DNA from: Nitratireductor thuwali
GTDB taxonomy: Bacteria > Pseudomonadota > Alphaproteobacteria > Rhizobiales > Rhizobiaceae
Direction of reading: 5' to 3'
NCBI RefSeq assembly: GCF_036621415.1
Contig: NZ_CP030941.1
Coordinates: 62,001 to 126,000, forward strand
DNA: 64,000 nt
This document shows, piece after piece, positions 43,288 through 52,186 of this stretch. Below the pieces are notes generated by a model that saw nothing but the letters and a program-made list of their open reading frames with translations, was not told the origin of the DNA and ran no database searches. Position 1 is the stretch's first letter, and every line of letters starts with the position of its first letter. A program made the translations under genes and the position numbers.

Positions 43288-44580
43288 CTAAGGACACCGG
43301 CCTTCCGGCCTGAGCCGCCTTTCCACAGTTGAGGGCCGGCCGTCGATGTTCAGCCTCGTCGCCCGTTTCTCGCGCTCGGCGACCACCTGCCCCCCGGCGA
43401 CGACGCAGAGCCTTTCGGCGCGCAAGCGGATCGCCTCCACCGGATCGCCGGCGTCAAGCACCACGAGGCTCGCCTTCCTGCCCACTTCCAGCCCGTAATC
43501 GGCAAGTCCCATGATGGCCGCGCTCTCAGCGGTCACCATGTCGAAGCAGCGGCGCATATCGGCCGGGCTCGTCATCTGCGCCACATGCAGCCCCATGAAC
43601 GCCACGTCCAGCATGTCGGCCGTGCCCAGCGAATACCAGGGGTCGAGCACGCAGTCCTGCCCGAAGCCGACGCGAATGCCGGCCGTCAGCATCTCCGGCA
43701 CGCGCGTCAGTCCGCGGCGCTTCGGATATGTATCGTGGCGACCCTGCAGCACGATGTTGATCAGCGGGTTGGGGATGGCTGAAACCTGGGCTTCCGCCAT
43801 CAGCGGCAGCAGCTTGGAGACATAGTAATTGTCCATGGAGTGCATGGAGGTGAGGTGCGAGCCGGCCACCCTGCCCTGCAGGCCCAGCCGCTGCGCCTCG
43901 TAGGCGAGCTGCTCGATATGCCGCGACAGGGGATCGTCCGTCTCGTCGCAATGCATGTCGACCATGAGGCCTCGGTCTGCCGCGATCTCGCAGAGTTCGG
44001 TGACGGAGCGGCGGCCGTCCTCCATGGTGCGCTCGAAATGCGGTATCCCGCCCACCACGTCGACGCCCTTGTCCAGCGCCCGGATCGTGTTTTCCCGCGC
44101 CTTGGGGTCGCGGTAGAAACCGTCCTGCGGAAAGGCGACGAGCTGCATGTCGATATAATGCGCCACCTCGCGCTTCACCTCGAGCAGCGCCTCGACCGCC
44201 AGCAGCCGGTTGTCGCAGGTATCCACATGGGTGCGGATGGCAAGCAGTCCCATGGAGACCGCCCAATCGCAATAGGCAAGCGCCCGCTCCTTCACTGCCT
44301 CGTGCGTGAGAAGCGGCTTGAGTTCCCCCCAGAGCGCGATGCCTTCGAGCAGCGTGCCGGAGGCATTGATGCGCGGGATGCCGTAGGAGAGCGTGGCATC
44401 CATGTGGAAATGCGGATCCACGAAGGGCGGCGTGACGAGATTGCCCGCAGCGTCGATCACGCGCCCGGCCTCCGCCTCGATGCTGGCCTCGATCGCCCGG
44501 ATCGTCTGCCCCGAAATGCCGATATCGGCCCTGGATCCGTCCGGAAGCCGGCCGCCCTTGACGATCAGGTCGAAGCTCAT
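43288..44580 (-). CDS. codA: Cytosine deaminase (CodA-type amidohydrolase)
   Basis: A 430-residue metallo-hydrolase. CodA features are PPFVDPHFHMDATLSYG with the metal histidines near residue 57, HVDTCDN near 117, MHCDETDDPLSRH with the metal His and catalytic Glu near 210, HLTSMHSM near 240 and FGQDCVLDPW with the metal Asp near 307. It converts cytosine to uracil and ammonia, or deaminates a related base. The start overlaps the stop of the ABC permease by four bases (ATGA), so it is translated with a nucleoside importer. The conserved CDE segment favours a cytosine or creatinine-like substrate. Confidence 0.88.
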   Translation of the reverse strand: MSFDLIVKGGRLPDGSRADIGISGQTIRAIEASIEAEAGRVIDAAGNLVTPPFVDPHFHMDATLSYGIPRINASGTLLEGIALWGELKPLLTHEAVKERALAYCDWAVSMGLLAIRTHVDTCDNRLLAVEALLEVKREVAHYIDMQLVAFPQDGFYRDPKARENTIRALDKGVDVVGGIPHFERTMEDGRRSVTELCEIAADRGLMVDMHCDETDDPLSRHIEQLAYEAQRLGLQGRVAGSHLTSMHSMDNYYVSKLLPLMAEAQVSAIPNPLINIVLQGRHDTYPKRRGLTRVPEMLTAGIRVGFGQDCVLDPWYSLGTADMLDVAFMGLHVAQMTSPADMRRCFDMVTAESAAIMGLADYGLEVGRKASLVVLDAGDPVEAIRLRAERLCVVAGGQVVAEREKRATRLNIDGRPSTVERRLRPEGRCP

Positions 44581-45518
44581 CTTTCGCCTTTCTGATAGGG
44601 GATCATCAGCGCCTTGGGATAGGTCGCCCGCCGCGCCACCAGCACCAGCGCCAGGATCGATAGCACATACGGCATCATGAGGAATATCTGGTAAGGCACA
44701 ACGCCGCCCGTAATCTGCTGCAGCCGCACCTGATAGGCATCGAAAGCGGCAAACAGGATCGCGCCGACGAGCGCCTTACCCGGCCGCCACGAGCCGAAGA
44801 CGACGAGCGCGATGCAGACCCAGCCCCGTCCGTTGATCATTTCGAAGAAGAAGGAGTTGAAGGCCGACATGGTGAGAAACGCACCGCCGACGGCCATGAG
44901 CGCGCTGCCTGCCATCACCGCGCCCATGCGCACGGCGGTCACGCTGATCCCCTGCGCCTCCACCGCCGACGGGTTCTCGCCGGCCGCCCTGACGGCCAGC
45001 CCGAGCGGCGTGCGGTAGAGCGCCCAGGCGGTGAGCGCCACGGTGAGAAAGGCGAAATAGGTAAGCGGCGTCTGGTTGAAGAGTGCCGGCCCGACCAGCG
45101 GTATTTCCGACAGGACGGGGATGGGCAGCGGCTGGAACGGCGCGATCTTCGGCGGCGAGGTTACCTCCGGCAGCACGATGCGGTAGGTGAAGTAGGTCAG
45201 GCTGGTCGCCAGAAGCGTGATGCCTATGCCAACCACGTGTTGCGACAGGCCGAGCGGCACCGTAAGCGCGCCATGAAGCAATCCGAACAACGCGCCGACG
45301 GCTGCCGCGACGGCCACGCCGGTCCACAGATCTCCTCCGGCATAGACCGTGAGCCAGCCGGCGAAGGCCCCCGCCGTCATGATGCCCTCGATGCCGAGGT
45401 TCAGAACCCCTGCCCGCTCGCAGATCAACTCGCCCATGGTGGCGAAGATCAGCGGCGAAGCGATCCGCACCGCTGCGACCCAGAATGAAGCGGTCAGCAG
45501 GATGTCGAGAGCTTCCAT
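44577..45518 (-). CDS. Nucleoside-type ABC transporter permease (NupQ/YufQ-like)
   Basis: A 313-residue inner-membrane permease. ATG at 45518 overlaps the previous gene's stop as TGATG and is preferred to a GTG three codons upstream. It has about nine helices. Hallmarks are TMGELICERAGVLNLGIEGI, AAGENPSAVEAQGISVTAVR (the EAA-like coupling loop) and FNSFFFEMINGRGWVCIALV. It pairs with the second permease in a BMP-type importer for nucleosides or bases and is followed by cytosine deaminase. Confidence 0.88.
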   Translation of the reverse strand: MEALDILLTASFWVAAVRIASPLIFATMGELICERAGVLNLGIEGIMTAGAFAGWLTVYAGGDLWTGVAVAAAVGALFGLLHGALTVPLGLSQHVVGIGITLLATSLTYFTYRIVLPEVTSPPKIAPFQPLPIPVLSEIPLVGPALFNQTPLTYFAFLTVALTAWALYRTPLGLAVRAAGENPSAVEAQGISVTAVRMGAVMAGSALMAVGGAFLTMSAFNSFFFEMINGRGWVCIALVVFGSWRPGKALVGAILFAAFDAYQVRLQQITGGVVPYQIFLMMPYVLSILALVLVARRATYPKALMIPYQKGER

Positions 45519-46567
45519 CACCGCCACCGCACCTTGAAACGCATCAGCATGATCGCCACCACCATTGTCAAAAGCGCGGTCGCCACCATCACCTCAGCGA
45601 TGTAGCTCGGCACCCCGGCCGAGCGGCTCATGGCGTCGGCGCCCACGAAGATGGCGGCGACGAAGATCGCCGAGGCCACGACGCCGATGGGATTGAGAAG
45701 GGCGAGCATGGCCACGACGATGCCCGTGTAGCCGAAGCCCGGCGACAGATCGAGCGTGAGGTTGCCCTTGAGCCCGGCCACCTCCGAAAAGCCTGCAAGG
45801 GCCGCGATGCCGCCGGAAAGGAGCGCCGTCTTCATCAGCACCACGTTGACCGGGATGCCGGCGAAGCGGGCGGCTTCAGCATTGTGGCCGACGGCGCGCA
45901 TCTCGTAGCCGAGCGTGGTCTTCTTCATGATCACCCACACGACGGCTGCCGAGGCAATCGCGATGACGAAGCCGAGATGCAGCCGCTTGCCCTGGATAAG
46001 CCGCGGCAGTTGCGCCTCGGCGATCACCCGTTGCGATTGCGGCCAGCCAAGCCCCATCGGGTCCTTCAGCACGCCTTCAAGCAGCATGGAGACAAAGAGC
46101 AGCATGATGAAGTTGAGAAGCAGCGTAGTGACCACCTCGTCGACCCCGAAACGGGTCTTGAGCAGCGCGGGACCGAGCAGGAGAGCCGCGCCGGCGGCCA
46201 TCGAAGCCACCATGATGATGGGGATGAGGATCGGTGCCGGCAGCGGTAGCGCGCCCGTGCCAAGCACCACCGTGACCACGGCGCCGGCATAAAGCTGCGC
46301 CTCAGCGCCGATGTTCCAGAGCCTGGCGCGGAAGGCGACGGCAACGGCCAGGCCGGTGAAGATCAGCGGCGTGGCACGCGAGAGCGTCTCCATGAGAGCG
46401 AACTGCGAACCGGCCGCGCCCTTGGCGACCAGCGCGAAAACGGACAACGGCGAAGCCCCCGCTGCCAGAACCAGGAGCGAGCTCACGAGCAGGGTGGCGA
46501 GCACGGCGCCCGCCGAATAGGCGAACGTTCCGGCAAGGGACGGGGCGGGCTTGGCCTCAAGGCGCAT
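45518..46567 (-). CDS. Nucleoside-type ABC transporter permease (NupP/YufP-like)
   Basis: A 349-residue inner-membrane permease with about nine helices. Recognisable segments are TPLIFTGLAVAVAFRARLWN and IGAEAQLYAGA, which define this permease class, plus AVGHNAEAARFAGIPVNVVL in the coupling loop and SPGFGYTGIVVAMLALLNPI near the end. It follows the ATPase gene by 45 bases and overlaps the second permease gene. In characterised relatives the pair imports purine or pyrimidine nucleosides delivered by a BMP lipoprotein or periplasmic receptor. Confidence 0.88.
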   Translation of the reverse strand: MRLEAKPAPSLAGTFAYSAGAVLATLLVSSLLVLAAGASPLSVFALVAKGAAGSQFALMETLSRATPLIFTGLAVAVAFRARLWNIGAEAQLYAGAVVTVVLGTGALPLPAPILIPIIMVASMAAGAALLLGPALLKTRFGVDEVVTTLLLNFIMLLFVSMLLEGVLKDPMGLGWPQSQRVIAEAQLPRLIQGKRLHLGFVIAIASAAVVWVIMKKTTLGYEMRAVGHNAEAARFAGIPVNVVLMKTALLSGGIAALAGFSEVAGLKGNLTLDLSPGFGYTGIVVAMLALLNPIGVVASAIFVAAIFVGADAMSRSAGVPSYIAEVMVATALLTMVVAIMLMRFKVRWR

Positions 46568-46612
46568 TGGAGCACTCTCGCGGCAGGCATGCCGCGGTTT
46601 TCCGAATCCACG

Positions 46613-48154
46613 TCACGCTGCCGCCTCCAGCCCGTGCCCCGCCATCATCTCTCCCAACTCCTGGATGGAGCGCGCGCCGCGCGGCGAAGGCGGAGAGATG
46701 CGGCCCTTGAACATGACGCATACCTCGTCCGATAGGGCAAGAATCTCGTCCAGGTCCTCGGAAATGAGCAGGACCGCCGCTCCCCTCCGCCGCGCCTCCA
46801 GCAGCCGCCGGTGCACATAGGAGACGGCGCCCACGTCGAGCCCGCGCGTAGGCTGGTTGGCGAGGATGACCGCCGGATCGGGATCGAGCGCGCGGCCGAG
46901 GATAAGCTTCTGCATATTGCCGCCTGAAAGCAGCCGGACACGCGCCTCCGGCGACGGGCACTTGACGTCGTAGTCGCGAATGATCTCCTCCGCGAAGGCG
47001 CGGGCGGCCCTCCAGTCGATGAAGCCGCGGCGGCTGAACGGCCGGTCCCGGTAGCGCTCGGCGATCACGTTTTCCGTCACGCTCATGTCCCCGATCGTGC
47101 CGACCGCGTGCCGATCTTCGGGAATGCGCGCGATGCCCAGGTTCAGCGCCTCTCGGGGCGACCCGCCGGCGATCGTTCGGCCGGCGATGCGCATCGTGCC
47201 GGAAACCGGGCGCTCCGTGCCCGCGATCAGCGCGGCAAGCGCCGACTGACCATTGCCCGAGACGCCGGCCAGGCCGGTGATGACGCCGGCATGGAGCGCA
47301 AGCGACACCTGTTCCAGCCGGCTGCCGGAAGCGCCTGGTCCGGTGGAAACGTTCTCGAGCTCGAGCAGCGCCGCGCCGGGCTCCGCCGGCGCTACGGCCG
47401 GGGCGGCGACCTCCTTCCCCACCATGAGCGCGGCCAGCTCGGTGCGGGTGGTCCCGTCCGTGCGGCGCTCGCCCACGAGCCTGCCGCCGCGCAAGACGAG
47501 CACACGGTCGCTTACCGCCATGACCTCGCCGAGCTTGTGCGAGATGAAGATGATCGAGAGTCCGCGCGCCACGAGCATCTTCAGCGTGCGGAACAGCGCC
47601 TCGGCCTCGATAGGCGTGAGAACCGCCGTCGGTTCGTCAAGGACAAGGATTTGGGCGTCGCGATAGAGCGCCTTCAGGATTTCGACGCGCTGGCGCTCGC
47701 CCACCGAGAGGGCGGAAACGGGGCTGTCCGCATCGACCGCCAGGCCGAAGTCCTGCGAAAGCCGAGCGATGCGCTCGCGCGCCGCGGACCGGTCGAGGCG
47801 CCACGACCACGGACTCTGCGTGCCCAGCGCGATATTTTCCAGCACCGTCATGTTTTCGGCGAGCGTGAAGTGCTGATGGACCATGCCGACCCCCGCATCG
47901 AGCGCGGCGCGCGGATCGCCGGGCGGGAGCGGCTCTCCGAAGACCTCGACCGTCCCCGCATCGGCCACATAGTGGCCGAACAGGATGTTCATGAGCGTGG
48001 TCTTGCCGGCGCCGTTCTCGCCCAAAAGCGCCACGACCTCGCCCTCCCCGAGATCAAGGCTGATCGCGTCATTGGCGACCAGAGCACCGAAGCGCTTGGT
48101 GATGCCGGAAAGGCGCAGGACGGTATTGCTTGTTGCAGCGGCGGATTGGAGCAT
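46613..48154 (-). CDS. Nucleoside-type ABC transporter ATP-binding protein (double ATPase)
   Basis: A 513-residue protein with two ATPase halves, as in NupO/YufO and sugar RbsA proteins. ATG at 48154 is chosen over a TTG five codons upstream. The first half has Walker A LLGENGAGKTTLMN (about residue 43), signature LSVGERQRVEILKAL and Walker B ILVLDEPTAVL. The second half has a degenerate loop LAGVSGNGQSAL, signature LLSGGNMQKLILGRAL and ANQPTRGLDVG. It energises the two permeases encoded downstream. The 147-base gap to the receptor gene holds no gene. Confidence 0.92.
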   Translation of the reverse strand: MLQSAAATSNTVLRLSGITKRFGALVANDAISLDLGEGEVVALLGENGAGKTTLMNILFGHYVADAGTVEVFGEPLPPGDPRAALDAGVGMVHQHFTLAENMTVLENIALGTQSPWSWRLDRSAARERIARLSQDFGLAVDADSPVSALSVGERQRVEILKALYRDAQILVLDEPTAVLTPIEAEALFRTLKMLVARGLSIIFISHKLGEVMAVSDRVLVLRGGRLVGERRTDGTTRTELAALMVGKEVAAPAVAPAEPGAALLELENVSTGPGASGSRLEQVSLALHAGVITGLAGVSGNGQSALAALIAGTERPVSGTMRIAGRTIAGGSPREALNLGIARIPEDRHAVGTIGDMSVTENVIAERYRDRPFSRRGFIDWRAARAFAEEIIRDYDVKCPSPEARVRLLSGGNMQKLILGRALDPDPAVILANQPTRGLDVGAVSYVHRRLLEARRRGAAVLLISEDLDEILALSDEVCVMFKGRISPPSPRGARSIQELGEMMAGHGLEAAA

Positions 48155-48301
48155 GTGGAGGCGTCGCAATTTGTGAATCGGCCATTCTCCGCCGATCGGC
48201 AGATGACCCCGGAACGGTCGGGTGGGGTGAAAAGTCGATCATCACCCCTACCCTGCATTTTCGCGTGACCTCCCCGTCAAGGAGGAGGTGGATACGCTCC
48301 T

Positions 48302-49333
48302 CTAGCTTGCCTTCGGCTCCGCGTCGTCGATCTCGACGGTGAAGCTTCCCGCCTTGATCGCCGCCTCGCGCTCGGCCACCAGCTTCATCGCAGCCTCCGG
48401 CACTTTTCCTTCGAAGGTACCGAGCGGCGAGACGGAGCAGCCGCCCTCCTTCATGAAGGAGTAGACGCCGTAGTCGGCCGCCTTGAAGGTGCCGGCCTTC
48501 AGCTCGGCCAGCGCGTGGTCGAGCGTGGGCTCGAAATGCCACAGCGCTGATACCACCACCGTTTCCGGATAGTCCGCCTGCGTCTCGATGACGTTGCCGA
48601 TCGCCAGCACATTCCGCTCCTGCGCTGCGTCGGAAACGCCGAAGCGTTCGGCATACATCATGTCCGCGCCGGCATCGATCTGCGCAAAGGCGGTCTCCTT
48701 GGCCTTGGGCGGATCGAACCAGGAGCCGATGAAGGCGACCTGGAAGGTGGCGTCGGGCGCGGTCTCCTTCACGCCGGCCATGAAGGCATTCATCAGCCGG
48801 TTCACCTCGGGAATCGGATAGCCGCCGACCATGCCGATATTCTTCGTTTCGGTCATGGCGCCCGCTATGATTCCAGTAAGATAGGAGGCATCCTGAATGT
48901 AATTGTCGAATACCGCGAAATTCGGAATGGCCGGATCCTCCTTGAAGCTGGAACCCATGAGAAAGGCCACGTCCGGATAATCGCGCGCCACCGATCTTGC
49001 GGCGTCCTCCAAGCCGAACACCTCGCCGAGGATGAGCTTGTGGCCGGCTTCGGCATATTCGCGCATGACGCGCTCATAATCATTGTTGGAAGTGTTCTCG
49101 GAGAAGACATATTCGATGCCGCCGCGGTCCTTGGCGGCGTTCGCGGCCTTGTGAATGCGGCTCACCCACTGCTGCTCGACCGGCACGGTATAAACGGCCG
49201 CGACCTTGATCGGCTCCTGCGCGAGCAAGCGGCCGGGAAGCCCGACGCCTGCCAGTGCGGCGGCTCCCGCTCCCGTCAGCAGCTGGCGGCGGCTTAGTGG
49301 AAAGAGCTCTGCATTCGCGGACTTGATTCTCAT
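48302..49333 (-). CDS. BMP family ABC transporter substrate-binding protein
   Basis: A 343-residue periplasmic receptor with a twin-arginine leader (LSRRQLLTGAGAAAL, cleavage after RLLA-Q near residue 39), preceded by an in-frame extension that was rejected. The BMP core has VAAVYTVPVEQQWVSRIHKA, NNDYERVMREYAEAGH, MGSSFKEDPAIPNFAVFDNY and GMVGGYPIPEVNRLMNAFMA. Relatives bind nucleosides or bases. It heads the operon receptor-ATPase-permease-permease-deaminase. Together with codA the likely ligand is cytosine, cytidine or a related pyrimidine, which is inference. Confidence 0.9.
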   Translation of the reverse strand: MRIKSANAELFPLSRRQLLTGAGAAALAGVGLPGRLLAQEPIKVAAVYTVPVEQQWVSRIHKAANAAKDRGGIEYVFSENTSNNDYERVMREYAEAGHKLILGEVFGLEDAARSVARDYPDVAFLMGSSFKEDPAIPNFAVFDNYIQDASYLTGIIAGAMTETKNIGMVGGYPIPEVNRLMNAFMAGVKETAPDATFQVAFIGSWFDPPKAKETAFAQIDAGADMMYAERFGVSDAAQERNVLAIGNVIETQADYPETVVVSALWHFEPTLDHALAELKAGTFKAADYGVYSFMKEGGCSVSPLGTFEGKVPEAAMKLVAEREAAIKAGSFTVEIDDAEPKAS

Positions 49334-49568
49334 CTGTTCACCCCTGGCTGGATTGGCGCGTTTGCGACTGTTTTTTATCGTTTGGTCAAAGCTATGCCAA
49401 AATTGAGAACGCGGCAATGCGGAACAAGCTGTAGAACGCGCGGAAAACGAGACGGGTTGTCGGGAGCCGCACTGGCCGTTCGTCCTCGGGATGCCAAGCG
49501 CAAGAGCCGAATGCTCAGATTGCGCGCATCGCTCTCGACCGCATCATTCAATCACCCGGAGCCTTCCA

Positions 49569-50225
49569 ATGACCCCCACCATTACCGCCTTTGAACGTTC
49601 GCCCGATCGCGGCCAGGGCCTGGCGCGTGACACCCGCGTTCGCTGGGCGCTGGAAGAAGTAGGCCAGCCCTATGATGTCCGCCTTGTTTCGTTCAGCGAG
49701 ATGAAGGAGCCCGCGCATCTTGCCCTTCACCCTTTCGGGCAGATTCCGACCTATGAGGAAGGCGATCTCGCCCTGTTCGAGACGGGGGCGATCGTGCTCC
49801 ATATCGCCGAGCGCCACGCGGGACTGCTGTCAGAGGATGCAAATGCCCGGGCACGCGCGATCAGCTGGATGTTTGCCGCGCTCAACACGGTGGAACCGCC
49901 GATCCTCGATCGTGAAACCACCAGGCTCCTGGAGCGCGACGAGGCTTGGTACGACCAGCGCATGCCCGGCGTCGAGGATCGCATCCGCAACCGGCTGGGC
50001 CAGCTTTCCGCCCGCCTTGGCGATTCGGACTGGCTGGATGGCGCGTTCAGCGCCGGCGACCTTATGATGGTGGCGGTGCTGCTCAGGTTGAAAGCCTCAT
50101 CCGGCATGCTGGACGAATATCCCAACATCTCCGCCTATGTCGCCCGCGGCGAGGCCCGGCCCGCCTACAAGCGTGCTTTCGATGCCCAATTGGCGGTCTT
50201 CACCGCGGCATCGACCGGCTCATAA
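49569..50225 (+). CDS. Glutathione S-transferase family protein
   Basis: A 218-residue GST; the start at 49569 gives a normal N-terminus. The thioredoxin half has ALHPFGQIPTYEEGDLALFE with the cis-proline and the ETGAIVLHIAE acidic site. The helical half has WLDGAFSAGDLMMVAVLLRL, the N-cap motif. It is followed 214 bases later by an FAA hydrolase gene on the same strand, a pairing seen in aromatic ring-fission pathways, although no ring-cleavage enzyme is present here. It is divergent from the BMP operon. Confidence 0.85.
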   Translation: MTPTITAFERSPDRGQGLARDTRVRWALEEVGQPYDVRLVSFSEMKEPAHLALHPFGQIPTYEEGDLALFETGAIVLHIAERHAGLLSEDANARARAISWMFAALNTVEPPILDRETTRLLERDEAWYDQRMPGVEDRIRNRLGQLSARLGDSDWLDGAFSAGDLMMVAVLLRLKASSGMLDEYPNISAYVARGEARPAYKRAFDAQLAVFTAASTGS

Positions 50226-50439
50226 GGTCGCTCTGGCGCGCTTGATCCCACGGAAGCGAGTATCCGAATTGGGCGCTCCGGATTTCGGGCGGGCGGATGT
50301 CTCCCGGCGGTGCTCACCGAGGCGTTGGGAGGATATCAACGGCGATCCGGCCGTCGTCGCCGAGTTGCGTGCGCAGTATTGACCTCCTGCCCGACCTGCC
50401 GGATGAGGCAGCGGCCGAGCAGAAGTCAGGAGCAAGTGA

Positions 50440-51150
50440 ATGTCCGAAGCCGCCTATCAGAACGCCGGTCAGTATGTGATTGCGCCACCCGCCATGGCAG
50501 CGCTGCCGGTGGACGGAAGCGATCAGCTTTTCCCCGTCAACCGCATTTTCTGCATTGGCCGCAATTATGCGGCCCACGCGGTGGAGATGGGCCATGACCC
50601 GTACAAGGAGCCGCCCTTCTTCTTCTTCAAGCATCCGACCAATCTGGCCGTCGGAGAAGATTTTCCCTATCCAGCCAGGACCAACGACGTGCATCACGAG
50701 ATCGAGATGGTGGTGGCGCTCGCCAAGGGCGGAACGGATATCGGCGTCGAAGACGCGCTCGACCACGTCTTCGGATATGGCGTGGGCCTGGACATGACCC
50801 GGCGCGACCTGCAGGGCGAGGCCAAGAAGCTTGGGCGCCCGTGGGAGGTCGGAAAATCCTTTGAGAAATCAGCACCCTGCGGCCCGCTCGTTCCGGCATC
50901 CCGTATCGGTCATCCGACCGCAGGCGCCGTGACATTGGACGTCAATGGCGAAAGGCGCCAGAGCGGCGATCTCAACCAGATGCTCTGGAAAGTGCCTGAG
51001 ATGATCGCCATCCTGTCGCAATATTTCGAACTGCAGCCAGGCGACCTGATCATGACGGGCACGCCGGCCGGTGTCGGGCCCGTCCAGCGCGGCGACGTGA
51101 TGCATGGCAAGGTGGCAGGCATTGGCGAAATAGCCGTAAGGGTGATCTGA
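50440..51150 (+). CDS. Fumarylacetoacetate hydrolase (FAH) family protein
   Basis: A 236-residue FAH-fold enzyme. The core starts with NRIFCIGRNYAAHAVEMG, then PFFFFKHPTNLAVGE. The metal ligands are in DVHHEIEMVVALAKGG and GYGVGLDMTRRDLQ, followed by KSFEKSAPCGPLVPAS and LIMTGTPAGVGPVQRGD. The family includes acylpyruvate hydrolases, fumarylpyruvate hydrolases and oxaloacetate decarboxylases. The last activity is worth noting because the neighbouring bhc operon produces oxaloacetate. A bidirectional hairpin separates it from bhcD. Confidence 0.88.
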   Translation: MSEAAYQNAGQYVIAPPAMAALPVDGSDQLFPVNRIFCIGRNYAAHAVEMGHDPYKEPPFFFFKHPTNLAVGEDFPYPARTNDVHHEIEMVVALAKGGTDIGVEDALDHVFGYGVGLDMTRRDLQGEAKKLGRPWEVGKSFEKSAPCGPLVPASRIGHPTAGAVTLDVNGERRQSGDLNQMLWKVPEMIAILSQYFELQPGDLIMTGTPAGVGPVQRGDVMHGKVAGIGEIAVRVI

Positions 51151-51167
51151 TCCGCACCGGCTTTGCG

Positions 51168-51200
51168 GAAGGAGCGGCGTCCCATGCGGACGCCACCTTC
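51168..51200. terminator. Bidirectional hairpin between FAH gene and bhcD
   Basis: An inner stem GGCGTCC/GGACGCC (51176-51182 with 51188-51194) is extended by an outer GAAGG/CCTTC pair (51168-51172 with 51196-51200). It lies between two convergent genes, 17 bases after the FAH-gene stop and 13 bases after the bhcD stop, and would end transcription from both sides. Confidence 0.65.
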
Positions 51201-51213
51201 TTCTGTGCGGTGT

Positions 51214-52179
51214 TCAAAGGTCGATCTCGGCGGCCAACCCCGCGCTGCGCGCCGCCTCCGCGGCCAGTGCGGCGACCGCCAGGTCCTGCAGGCCGACGCC
51301 GGTGCCGTCGAATAGGGTGATCTCGTCATCGTGGGTGCGGCCGGGATGCTTCCCGTTGACCACCGCGCCGACCGGCGTGATGTCGGCCTTGTCGATGAGC
51401 CCTTGCGCGACCGCGTGTTGGCACTCGCCGATGCTGGCGGACTGCGCCACCTCGTCGGTGAAGAGCGTGGCGGCCGCCACCAGTTCGGCATCGACCTCCT
51501 GCTTGCCCTTGGTGTCGGTGCCCATGCAGGCCAGATGCGTGCCGGGCTTGACCTGGCCGCGCATGAGGATCGGCTCGAAGCTCGAGGTGATGGTGATGAT
51601 CACGTCGGCTTCCGCACCGAGCCGGTCGAGCGAAACCGGCTCGAAGGGCAGGCCGAGCTCGGCCGCCGTTTCGGCCAGACGCGGCAGCATTTCGGGGTGC
51701 AGGTTCCAGCCGATGACGCGTTCGAAATCCCGTTGCTCGGCCGCCGCGCGCATCTGAAAGGCCGACTGGAAGCCCGCGCCGAGCATGCCCAGCACCTTGG
51801 CATCCTTTCGCGCCAGATGGCGGATCGACACAGCCGAGGCAGCGGCCGTCCGGATCGCCGTCAGGTAGTTGCCGCCCACCATGGCGTGGGGCCGGCCCGT
51901 ATCGGGATCGAACAGGAACACGGTCGACTGGTGGTTGGTCAGGCCGCGCTTCTCATTGCCCGGCCAGTAGCCGCCCGACTTCAGCCCGAGCACGCCGTTC
52001 TTCCGGTCGAAGCCCGATTTGAACCCGTAGAGAGCATCCGCATTGCCGATCGCCTCGCGGATAACGGGAAAATTACAGGCCTCGCCCGCCGCCATGGCGG
52101 CGAAGACGCCTTCGATGGCGGTGAAGGCGTTTTCGCGCGTGACCACCTTGCGGCAGGTCTCTTCCGAAACGACCAGCAT
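51214..52179 (-). CDS. bhcD: Iminosuccinate reductase BhcD (ornithine cyclodeaminase/mu-crystallin family)
   Basis: A 321-residue member of the ornithine cyclodeaminase fold. GLKSGGYWPGN (substrate lysine) and the NAD loop LGMLGAGFQSAFQMRAA near residue 131 are clear, with DEVAQSASIGECQHAV near 242. Alone it would be called ornithine cyclodeaminase-like. As the fourth gene of the operon after bhcA, bhcB and bhcC it is best named BhcD, which reduces iminosuccinate to aspartate with NADH and regenerates the amino donor of the beta-hydroxyaspartate cycle. It starts seven bases after the bhcC stop. Confidence 0.9.
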   Translation of the reverse strand: MLVVSEETCRKVVTRENAFTAIEGVFAAMAAGEACNFPVIREAIGNADALYGFKSGFDRKNGVLGLKSGGYWPGNEKRGLTNHQSTVFLFDPDTGRPHAMVGGNYLTAIRTAAASAVSIRHLARKDAKVLGMLGAGFQSAFQMRAAAEQRDFERVIGWNLHPEMLPRLAETAAELGLPFEPVSLDRLGAEADVIITITSSFEPILMRGQVKPGTHLACMGTDTKGKQEVDAELVAAATLFTDEVAQSASIGECQHAVAQGLIDKADITPVGAVVNGKHPGRTHDDEITLFDGTGVGLQDLAVAALAAEAARSAGLAAEIDL

Positions 52180-52186
52180 ACCGGCC

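Noticed and set aside
51214..52179. Naming the gene ornithine cyclodeaminase
   Set aside because: The fold fits, but the operon position after bhcA-bhcB-bhcC makes iminosuccinate reductase the better call.
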